A program made the translations under genes and the position numbers. A DNA stretch of 6,257 nucleotides from an uncultured Chloroflexota bacterium (GTDB taxonomy: Bacteria; Chloroflexota; Anaerolineae; Caldilineales; Caldilineaceae): contig CAIRNL010000240.1 of the NCBI GenBank assembly GCA_903879975.1, positions 1 to 6,257 on the forward strand, written 5' to 3'. Below, piece after piece: positions 1 to 6,257 of the stretch (position 1 is its first letter; every line of letters starts with the position of its first letter). The notes beneath the pieces are model-generated. The model saw nothing but the letters and a program-made list of their open reading frames with translations. It ran no database searches and was not told where the DNA came from.

Positions 1-1
1 C

Positions 2-406
2 ATCGGGTTACGGATAGAGGTCTGGCAGGCAGCGCTGGCGCATTGGCGCGACCATTTCTGGAGCGGCGTGGGACCGGGCGGCTTCTTCTGGAGCTATCCT
101 GCCTATTTGCGCCCCGACGCAGTCGAGGTCGATCAGTTCCACCCGCACAGCCTGTGGCTCGAGCTGGTGACGACATGGGGTATACTGGGGCTGGCGTGGT
201 TTGCGGTAAGCAGCATTGCGCTGGTCACAGCCATGCAACGGCAGGGCCAGTCCAGCACATCGGCTTTCTGGATTGCAGCAGGAGTTTGTGCGGCCTTCGC
301 TGCTGCGCTCGCTCATGCCCAGATCGACACATTCCTCTTACTTGCCGACCTGGCCGCGTGGAACGCTGTGGCATGGGTGCTTGCAACGGCCCCCACTGCG
401 GATTGA
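2..406 (+). CDS. O-antigen ligase / Wzy-type polymerase family protein, C-terminal part (5' truncated)
   Basis: The reading frame is open from the first bases of the window, so the start codon lies upstream; 134 codons remain before a TGA stop. The visible part has the hallmarks of the Wzy_C (O-antigen ligase/polymerase) fold. A large extracytoplasmic loop carries GVGPGGF (codons 22-28), then an HPHS motif (codons 47-50) that matches the H-[NS] signature, followed directly by TTWGILGL at the start of a membrane helix. Three hydrophobic segments follow (about codons 58-80, 87-109 and 110-130), the second ending in AHAQID, as in the conserved H-x-x-D ending of this family. Known members are integral membrane proteins that transfer or polymerise undecaprenyl-linked glycans, so a role in exopolysaccharide or cell-surface glycan synthesis is likely. 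Ligase and polymerase cannot be told apart from this fragment. A GTG at 68 is internal and is not the true start. The gene converges on the lipoprotein gene downstream and has no obvious terminator of its own. Confidence 0.8.
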   Translation: MGLRIEVWQAALAHWRDHFWSGVGPGGFFWSYPAYLRPDAVEVDQFHPHSLWLELVTTWGILGLAWFAVSSIALVTAMQRQGQSSTSAFWIAAGVCAAFAAALAHAQIDTFLLLADLAAWNAVAWVLATAPTAD

Positions 407-439
407 TGACCCACGCCCACAACAGGCCCGTTGGCATAT

Positions 440-478
440 AAAAAAGCACTGGCCGGCGATATGTCCCGGCCAGTGCTT
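440..478 (-). terminator. Intrinsic terminator of the minus-strand lipoprotein gene
   Basis: A perfect 13-bp inverted repeat (AAGCACTGGCCGG at 444-456, its complement at 466-478) encloses a 9-nt loop. Read on the minus strand, the stem is followed at once by TTTTTT and TATATGCC, the classic GC-rich hairpin plus U tract. It lies about 50 nt after the stop codon of the lipoprotein gene. On the plus strand the stem is followed by GAAACGCG with no T run, so it should act mainly in the minus direction. Confidence 0.9.
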
Positions 479-528
479 GAAACGCGTTGTCTACAAGCGG
501 TCAGAAAGCACCGTTCGTAGCGCTTGGC

Positions 529-2182
<1,654 letters not shown>

Positions 2183-2185
2183 AGT

Positions 2186-2191
2186 CTCCTC
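2186..2191 (-). promoter_or_regulatory. Ribosome binding site of the lipoprotein gene
   Basis: On the minus strand GAGGAG (within AAAGAGGAGA) lies 7 nt before the ATG at 2178-2176. It fixes this start at the beginning of the lipoprotein signal peptide. Confidence 0.8.
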
Positions 2192-2232
2192 TTTGCTCGA
2201 ATCAGGTCGGAAAGTATCGCTCAGATAGGAAA

Positions 2233-2261
2233 CCGGTCGCCCGTGACAAATTGCAGACCGG
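2233..2261. repeat. Inverted repeat CCGGTC-17 nt-GACCGG in the lipoprotein leader
   Basis: CCGGTC (2233-2238) and GACCGG (2256-2261) are perfect complements with a 17-nt gap, so the half-sites are 23 bp apart, about two helical turns. The repeat lies between the proposed minus-strand promoter and the lipoprotein start. It could be a bipartite operator or a leader hairpin, or chance. The heptamer ACCGGTC recurs at 2455-2461. Confidence 0.3.
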
Positions 2262-2284
2262 CGCAAAACTGTATATCCGTTGAA

Positions 2285-2313
2285 ATGATACATCATGTAC
2301 GAACAACACACAA
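2285..2313 (-). promoter_or_regulatory. Candidate sigma-A promoter of the lipoprotein gene
   Basis: On the minus strand TTGTGT (2313-2308) and TATCAT (2290-2285) are separated by 17 nt. The -10 matches 5 of 6 consensus bases and the -35 only its TTG. Transcription would begin near 2278, giving a leader of about 100 nt. A second -10-like TATACA lies about 20 nt downstream (near 2270), so the exact promoter is uncertain. Confidence 0.4.
2289..2299. promoter_or_regulatory. Candidate operator palindrome TACATCATGTA
   Basis: This is a perfect 11-bp odd palindrome (TACAT-C-ATGTA), overlapped by ATGATACATCAT (2285-2296), itself an inverted repeat. It covers the -10 end and part of the spacer of the proposed minus-strand promoter, a position where a bound regulator would block RNA polymerase. 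No regulator gene is in the window. Confidence 0.3.
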
Positions 2314-2410
2314 GCGGCTATTCAAGCTGGGGAGTATCGGAGAATACCAGCGAGTTCTGCCCTGTGGTGCCGAGTGCAAGTCGCCATGCACACTGCCCCA
2401 CAGACATTCT

Positions 2411-2428
2411 ACCCGTCGGGTGTGACCC
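2411..2428. repeat. Two overlapping short inverted repeats
   Basis: ACCCG-T-CGGGT (2411-2421) and GGGT-GTG-ACCC (2418-2428) share GGGT, so only one could form as a hairpin in RNA at a time. They lie about 100 bp upstream of the importer promoter and are more likely protein-binding sites than RNA structure, if they matter at all. Confidence 0.25.
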
Positions 2429-2437
2429 ACAGTTGTC

Positions 2438-2447
2438 TGTCCGGACA
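2438..2447. promoter_or_regulatory. Palindrome TGTCCGGACA, possible regulator site
   Basis: A perfect 10-bp even palindrome centred about 80 bp upstream of the importer -35 box. Its position would suit an activator or a distal repressor site. It is short enough to occur by chance. Confidence 0.25.
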
Positions 2448-2522
2448 TGCCATCACCGGTCAGGCAGTGGGAAGACTCATGGAAAGAGGAACGAGAGCCA
2501 GAAAAAAGATTTCACGAATTAT

Positions 2523-2550
2523 TTGACGTGCGATTTGGGTGTGCTACAAT
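2523..2550 (+). promoter_or_regulatory. Strong sigma-A-type promoter of the sugar importer operon
   Basis: TTGACG (2523-2528, 5 of 6 consensus) and TACAAT (2545-2550, 5 of 6) are separated by 16 nt. The -10 is preceded by TG-n (TGC, 2542-2544), an extended -10 element that compensates for the slightly short spacer. The 25 bp upstream are A/T-rich (GAAAAAAGATTT and similar), resembling an UP element. Transcription would start near 2557, leaving a leader of about 163 nt. A weak CACG/CGTG inverted repeat (2513-2516, 2527-2530) overlaps the -35 box. Confidence 0.7.
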
Positions 2551-2647
2551 GAATTGCAGATTTTCAAAGAGACAAACATCTTTCCTCAGCCACACATTCA
2601 TTTTTGGGATTGCTCCTTCTGTCATTTGTCGAAAACAGACACAGCAC

Positions 2648-2663
2648 GTAGCCTCCGGGCTAC
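2648..2663 (+). other. Leader hairpin with a UNCG-type tetraloop
   Basis: GTAGCC and GGCTAC form a perfect 6-bp stem closing TCCG, so the RNA would be C(UCCG)G, a member of the very stable UNCG tetraloop class. It sits in the proposed importer leader, 56 nt before the ATPase start. No U tract follows, so it is not a terminator. It may stabilise the mRNA 5' end or serve as a protein site. Confidence 0.45.
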
Positions 2664-2703
2664 ACACCGCCGACGTAGTCAGGACGGAAGGAAAGCAACA
2701 AAC

Positions 2704-2709
2704 AAGAGG
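2704..2709 (+). promoter_or_regulatory. Ribosome binding site of the importer ATPase gene
   Basis: AAGAGG lies 10 nt before the ATG at 2720. A further purine-rich GGAAGGAAAG lies near 2685-2694, too far to serve this start directly. Confidence 0.6.
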
Positions 2710-2719
2710 CGATTGACGC

Positions 2720-4288
2720 ATGAACAAGCACAGCGCCTTGCTGTGGATGGAAAACGTCAGCAAGTCCTTCCCAGGTGTTCAGGCACTGGAGAATGTCAGC
2801 CTTCATGTCAGTGCAGGCGAGATTCTTGGCTTGATCGGGCAGAACGGAGCTGGCAAATCCACGCTGATGAAGATTCTCTCCGGGGTCTATGCGCCGGATA
2901 GCGGCGAAATCCTGCTGAGTGGACAGCCAGCCCAGATTCACAATCCGCATCATGCCCAGGAGTTGGGTATCTCCATCATCTATCAAGAACTGAACTTGAT
3001 GCCCAATCTCTCCGTCATGGAAAACATCTTTGTTGGGCGCGAGCCTGGCCCCCTGCTCTTTGTCAGCCGATCGCAGCAGGAAAGACAAACACGTGCGATC
3101 CTGGAGCGTATGCGCATGCATCTTCGACCGACTGCGCTGGTACGTTCGCTATCGGTCGCCGAGCAGCAGATGGTCGAGATCGCCAAGGCAATTTCGCGCG
3201 ACGTACGCGTGCTCATCATGGACGAACCGACGTCGGCCTTGAGTGAAGCCGAGGTGGAGACGCTCTTCGATATCATCGGCCAGCTGCGCAGCAGCGGCGT
3301 GGCCGTTATCTTCATCTCACACCGGCTCGAGGAAGTGCTGCACATCTGTGATCGCGTCACTGTGCTGCGAGATGGCGCCAATGCAGGTGACGTAGCGGTC
3401 AAGTCCACCTCGCGCGAAGAATTGATTCGCATGATGGTCGGCCGCCCACTCGACCAGTTCTTCCACCGCGACTCGCATCTGGAGGATATCGGCGGCAGCA
3501 GCGAGAGCGTGCTCGAAGTGAGCGGCATCTCGCGTCGCGGTACAGCCATCAACCCCGATGCCATCGTACTGGACAACGTCAGTCTGGCACTCAAGCGGGG
3601 CGAGATTCTGGGATTGGCCGGTCTTGTGGGTGCAGGTCGTACGGAGCTGGCGCGCGTGATCTTCGGCGCAGACAAGCGTAGCGGCGGCGAGATCTTCGTT
3701 GAGGGACAGCTGGCAAAGATTCACTCACCGGTCGATGCGATCAAGCACGGTATTGGTCTTGTACCAGAAGATCGTAAGGGACAGGGATTGATCCTGAAAT
3801 TGGCGGTGCGCGTCAACATGACACTGGCCCACCTCGACAAGCTAAGTACTCTGGACTTTGTGCAGTCGGGTGCCGAACGCAGGATCGTCGACGAATACAT
3901 CCGGCGCTTCGAAATCCGCACACCGAGCCCCGATCAGCGTGTCGTCAACCTGAGCGGCGGCAACCAGCAGAAGGTTGTCATCTCCAAGTGGCTGATGCTC
4001 AACCCCAAAATTCTGATCATGGACGAGCCGACGCGCGGCATCGACGTCGGTGCAAAATCGGAGATCTACGAGCTGATGCACGAACTTGCCTCCCACGGCA
4101 TCAGCATCATGATGATTTCATCGGAGTTTCCAGAGTTGATCGCCATGTGCGATCGCATCGTCTGCCTAGCGGAGGGACGCGTGACCGGTGAGGTGATGCG
4201 CAAAGACGCAACTCTGGAGACCCTGATGCACTACTGCACCCTGCGTGAGCAGGTAGTAACCAGCGAGAAAGGATCGGCGGCAGCGTGA
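2720..4288 (+). CDS. Sugar ABC importer ATP-binding protein, RbsA/MglA type (tandem ATPase, 522 aa)
   Basis: This cytoplasmic protein hydrolyses ATP to drive sugar uptake through the permease encoded next. Two ATPase domains are fused, as in all CUT2 importers. Domain 1 has Walker A GQNGAGKST (40-48), Q-loop Gln89 in IIYQELNL, a degenerate signature LSVAEQQ (144-150), Walker B VLIMDEPTS (164-172) and switch His201 (FISHRLEE). Domain 2 has a Walker A variant GLVGAGRTE (301-309, Arg for Lys), GLVPEDRKGQG (346-356), a canonical LSGGNQQKV signature (411-419), Walker B ILIMDEPTRG (431-440), and SSE (468) where His would be. These asymmetries are also present in E. coli RbsA, so one site is normally non-canonical; this is not decay. 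The 522-aa length is slightly above the roughly 500 usual for RbsA. The family match is clear. Sugar specificity cannot be read from the ATPase. It is probably transcribed from the promoter at 2523-2550 and is coupled to the permease by a 4-base overlap. Confidence 0.96.
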   Translation: MNKHSALLWMENVSKSFPGVQALENVSLHVSAGEILGLIGQNGAGKSTLMKILSGVYAPDSGEILLSGQPAQIHNPHHAQELGISIIYQELNLMPNLSVMENIFVGREPGPLLFVSRSQQERQTRAILERMRMHLRPTALVRSLSVAEQQMVEIAKAISRDVRVLIMDEPTSALSEAEVETLFDIIGQLRSSGVAVIFISHRLEEVLHICDRVTVLRDGANAGDVAVKSTSREELIRMMVGRPLDQFFHRDSHLEDIGGSSESVLEVSGISRRGTAINPDAIVLDNVSLALKRGEILGLAGLVGAGRTELARVIFGADKRSGGEIFVEGQLAKIHSPVDAIKHGIGLVPEDRKGQGLILKLAVRVNMTLAHLDKLSTLDFVQSGAERRIVDEYIRRFEIRTPSPDQRVVNLSGGNQQKVVISKWLMLNPKILIMDEPTRGIDVGAKSEIYELMHELASHGISIMMISSEFPELIAMCDRIVCLAEGRVTGEVMRKDATLETLMHYCTLREQVVTSEKGSAAA

Positions 4289-5304
4289 CGACCCAAAGAG
4301 CAATCAAAACCACCTCTCGAAAGGGCAGTACAGATTGGTCGGCCTATGCCAGCCAATTTGGCGCTCTTGGCGTCCTGATCATCATCTGTGTTGTCTTCGC
4401 CGTCATCGAGCCGGCGTTTGTGTCTCCCATCAACCTCTTCAACGTGCTGCGCCAGGTATCGATCTACGGTCTGCTCGCCTTGGGGATGACCTTCGTCATC
4501 CTCACCGGCGGCATTGACCTGTCTGTCGGCTCGTTGCTGGCGCTGGCCGGGCTGGTAGCGGCGGCGGTCTACAAGGGCGGAACCGGGCTGCTCTCCGCAG
4601 GGACAGCCGGCCAGGCTGAAGGCTTTGGCCTATGGCCGGCCATCGGCGCAGCCATCCTCGTCGGCGTTCTCGGCGGCCTGCTGCAGGGTTCGGTCGTATC
4701 CTGGCTCAAGGTGCCTCCTTTCATCGTGACACTGGGCGGGCTCACGTCCTTCCGCGGGCTGGCCCTGCTCTTTTCCAGCGGACAGCCCATCAGCACCTTT
4801 ACAGACGAATATAAATACTGGGGACAAGGCATGGTCGGCCCAGTGCCGGTGCCGGTCATCATCTTCCTCAGTTTTGCCGTGCTGGCATTCATCATCCTAC
4901 GCTACACGCGCTATGGGCGCCATGTCTATGCCGTGGGCGGCAATCCCGAAGCAGCACGGCTTTCCGGCTTGAAAGTGAACAACGTGGTGCTCAGCGTTTA
5001 CGTCATCACTGGCTTTTTTGCCGGCCTATCTGGCTTTCTCCTGTCGTCGCGCTTGAATTCAGCAGAACAGGTCGCCGGCGTCGGCTACGAGCTAACGGTC
5101 ATCGCCGGCGTCGTCATCGGCGGCACCAGCCTCTTTGGAGGTGAAGGCAGCATCTTTGGCACCGTCATCGGCATCCTGCTGATCGGCGTGCTGAGCAATG
5201 GCCTGACGCTGATGAATGTTTCGCCCTACATCCAGCAGATTCTGGTGGGCTTGATTATCGTCTTTGCCGTCTTCCTGGATCAGTTGATCAAGCGGCGACG
5301 CTAA
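4285..5304 (+). CDS. Sugar ABC importer permease, RbsC type (339 aa)
   Basis: This integral membrane subunit (BPD_transp_2 family) would form the substrate channel as a homodimer. The start is GTG, overlapping the ATPase stop as GTGA, so translation is probably coupled; AAAGGA (4268-4273) lies 11 nt upstream. Family landmarks in order are NLFNVLRQ (50-57), ILTGGIDLSVGSLLAL (72-87), FIVTLGG and FRGLALL (146-162), RYGRHVYAVGGNPEAARLSG (209-228), the cytoplasmic loop that contacts the ATPase, and GGTSLFGGEGSIFGTVIG (279-296). The N-terminal tail to about residue 26 is polar, followed by eight or more hydrophobic segments and a basic C-terminus (IKRRR). Compared with E. coli RbsC (321 aa), the loop at about residues 97-117 is longer and Gly-rich. 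The order of motifs and the strong resemblance to RbsC make the family secure. Ribose itself is likely but not proven. Confidence 0.95.
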   Translation: MTTQRAIKTTSRKGSTDWSAYASQFGALGVLIIICVVFAVIEPAFVSPINLFNVLRQVSIYGLLALGMTFVILTGGIDLSVGSLLALAGLVAAAVYKGGTGLLSAGTAGQAEGFGLWPAIGAAILVGVLGGLLQGSVVSWLKVPPFIVTLGGLTSFRGLALLFSSGQPISTFTDEYKYWGQGMVGPVPVPVIIFLSFAVLAFIILRYTRYGRHVYAVGGNPEAARLSGLKVNNVVLSVYVITGFFAGLSGFLLSSRLNSAEQVAGVGYELTVIAGVVIGGTSLFGGEGSIFGTVIGILLIGVLSNGLTLMNVSPYIQQILVGLIIVFAVFLDQLIKRRR

Positions 5305-5452
5305 AGGTACTGGGATGTAGCAGTTGTACGGCCCAGCGCTCAGCCTGTAGCAGCACCTGGAGTTACGTAGTTCTGCGGACTGTGGGCTTTCGATCTCGCA
5401 TTCCGCGTATCCATATCGTCTGGTTCCTATGAGTTTACAAGGAGAATTGACT
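5305..5452 (+). other. 148-nt gap between permease and binding-protein genes
   Basis: The gap holds no gene. TGTAGCAG occurs twice, at 5316-5323 and 5346-5353, exactly 30 bp apart. I see only weak inverted repeats (for example CTGGG/CCCAG with a long loop) and no GC-rich stem followed by T's, so nothing marks a terminator. No convincing -35/-10 pair was found either. Read-through from the permease is the simplest view, with translation re-initiated at the strong ribosome site. Confidence 0.55.
5439..5444 (+). promoter_or_regulatory. Strong ribosome binding site of the binding-protein gene
   Basis: AAGGAG lies 8 nt before the ATG at 5453, near-ideal sequence and spacing. It is stronger than the sites of the ATPase and permease, which fits the excess of binding protein usual in ABC importers. 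Confidence 0.8.
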
Positions 5453-6257
5453 ATGCGCAGAGTATTTTCGAGCAGGAGCACCTCTATCGTTGCCAGCCTG
5501 CTGGTCATCATGGCCATGCTGCTGTCGGCGTGTGCGCCGGCCGCCACTCCGGCGGGTGACGCAGAGGCAACCCAGCCGGCCACCGAAGGCGAGACCTACC
5601 GCATCGCATTCTCGGTGCCGGCTATGAGCTTCCCCTTCTTCGTACACATGGAAAAGCAGGTGCGCGAAGAGGCAGCCAAAATGGGCAACGTGGAGATCAT
5701 CACACTCGACGGCCAGGACAACACGACCAAGCAAGTCGCCGACCTGGAAGGTGTCATTGCCCAGGGCTATGACGGCCTCATTGTCAGCCCGCGCACGAAC
5801 GAAGGCGTGGCTCCTGTCATCCAGCAGGTCATCGACGCCGGCATCCCGGTTGTCACCATCGACCGCCGCGCAGACGGCGTCAACGGTCTCCTCGCCCATG
5901 TCGGCGCGGACAACGTCATCGGCGGCGAAGAGCAAGGCAAGGCCATTCTCAGCCTCTTCCCTGACGGCGCCAAGATCATCGAACTGCTTGGCACGCCCGG
6001 CGCCTCGCCTGCCATCGACCGCTCGGCGGGTCTCCACAATATCATCGACCCGGCTGGCAATATTGAGGTTGTCTGCCAGCAGACCGGCAACTTCAACCGC
6101 AATGACGGTCTGACCGTCACCGAGAACTGCCTCACGGCCAACCCTGACGTCCAGGCCATCGTCGCCGCCAATGACGACATGGCTCTCGGCGCCATCGAAG
6201 CCGTCAACGCGGCCGGCATTTCCGTTCCCATCATCGGCTTCGACGCCCTGCCCGAGG
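5453..6257 (+). CDS. Sugar ABC importer substrate-binding lipoprotein, RbsB type (3' truncated)
   Basis: This extracytoplasmic protein captures the sugar and delivers it to the permease. The frame stays open to the window end (268 codons), so the last part is missing. The signal is MRRVFSSR, a hydrophobic core (12-24) and lipobox LSAC with lipid Cys27, followed by an Ala/Pro/Thr/Glu linker to about residue 47. The rest matches the periplasmic-binding type 1 sugar fold (Peripla_BP_4). Aligned by eye with mature E. coli RbsB, contact residues Phe15, Phe16, Asp89, Arg90, Arg141, Phe164, Asn190 and Asp215 correspond to Phe62, Phe63, Asp137, Arg138, Arg190, Phe214, Asn240 and Asp264. RbsB Asn13 is replaced by Phe60. 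Other landmarks are HVGADNVIGGEEQGK (149-163), NPDVQAI (230-236) and AANDDMALGA (238-247). A ribose-like pentose or related sugar is plausible; another CUT2 ligand is possible. Lipid anchoring suggests a cell envelope where a free periplasmic protein would be lost. Confidence 0.94.
   Translation, partial: MRRVFSSRSTSIVASLLVIMAMLLSACAPAATPAGDAEATQPATEGETYRIAFSVPAMSFPFFVHMEKQVREEAAKMGNVEIITLDGQDNTTKQVADLEGVIAQGYDGLIVSPRTNEGVAPVIQQVIDAGIPVVTIDRRADGVNGLLAHVGADNVIGGEEQGKAILSLFPDGAKIIELLGTPGASPAIDRSAGLHNIIDPAGNIEVVCQQTGNFNRNDGLTVTENCLTANPDVQAIVAANDDMALGAIEAVNAAGISVPIIGFDALPE

Noticed and set aside
2194..2215. CTCGAATC resembling a tRNA T-loop
   Set aside because: There is no matching acceptor stem or anticodon arm upstream; the preceding bases are the start of the lipoprotein gene.
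2295..2552. Open frame of 85 codons on the plus strand in the intergenic region
   Set aside because: No ribosome site of note, composition unlike a protein, and it runs through the importer -35 and -10 boxes.
2566..2583. AAAGA/TCTTT inverted repeat in the importer leader
   Set aside because: A 5-bp, mostly A-U stem with an 8-nt loop is too weak to claim as structure.
2447..2716. Open frame of 89 codons on the plus strand just before the ATPase
   Set aside because: It spans the promoter and the leader hairpin, lacks a credible ribosome site, and shows no family resemblance.
2983..3675. 230-codon minus-strand open frame inside the ATPase gene
   Set aside because: It is Ser/Arg-rich low-complexity translation opposite conserved ABC motifs, so it is a shadow.
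3620..4130. Arg in the second Walker A (GAGRTE) and Ser in place of the switch His in the second ATPase domain
   Set aside because: Both occur in E. coli RbsA and are normal for this importer class, so they are not signs of decay.
5435..6037. 200-codon minus-strand open frame opposite the binding protein
   Set aside because: The plus-strand frame has a lipobox, a strong ribosome site and the full sugar-binding pattern; the minus frame is Asp/Ala/Val-rich noise.

Overview
The window looks like a chromosomal fragment from a free-living bacterium with moderately high G+C. My best guess, by inference only, is a Chloroflexota (Caldilinea/Anaerolineae-like) genome. Both exported proteins are lipoproteins, including the sugar-binding protein, with the low-complexity Ala/Pro/Thr linker after the lipid cysteine that is common there. 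No rRNA, tRNA, mobile element or CRISPR array was seen.

Layout. Positions 2-406 (+) hold the C-terminal end of an O-antigen ligase/Wzy-type membrane protein whose start lies outside the window. It converges on a 549-residue lipoprotein gene on the minus strand (529-2178), which ends in a very good minus-strand intrinsic terminator (440-478). The lipoprotein has no family I recognise; its exported part consists of four diverged copies of one motif. A 541-bp divergent intergenic region (2179-2719) follows, with a candidate minus-strand promoter, a strong plus-strand promoter (TTGACG - 16 nt - extended -10 TACAAT, 2523-2550), several short palindromes and a structured leader.

Positions 2720-6257 (+) are a ribose-type (CUT2) ABC importer operon in the order ATPase - permease - binding protein. 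The RbsA-like tandem ATPase (2720-4288) overlaps the RbsC-like permease (4285-5304) by 4 bases (GTGA). After a 148-nt gap, the RbsB-like lipoprotein (5453 to the window end, 3' truncated) begins behind a strong Shine-Dalgarno site. The binding protein would capture a sugar at the outer face of the membrane, the permease (as a dimer) would form the channel, and the ATPase would power uptake. Most ribose-contact positions of E. coli RbsB are kept, but one Asn is replaced by Phe, so the ligand is not settled.

The importer is an ordinary, well-known system. The least explained parts are the four-repeat lipoprotein and the divergent control region it shares with the importer. I found no strong evidence for an undescribed multi-gene system.
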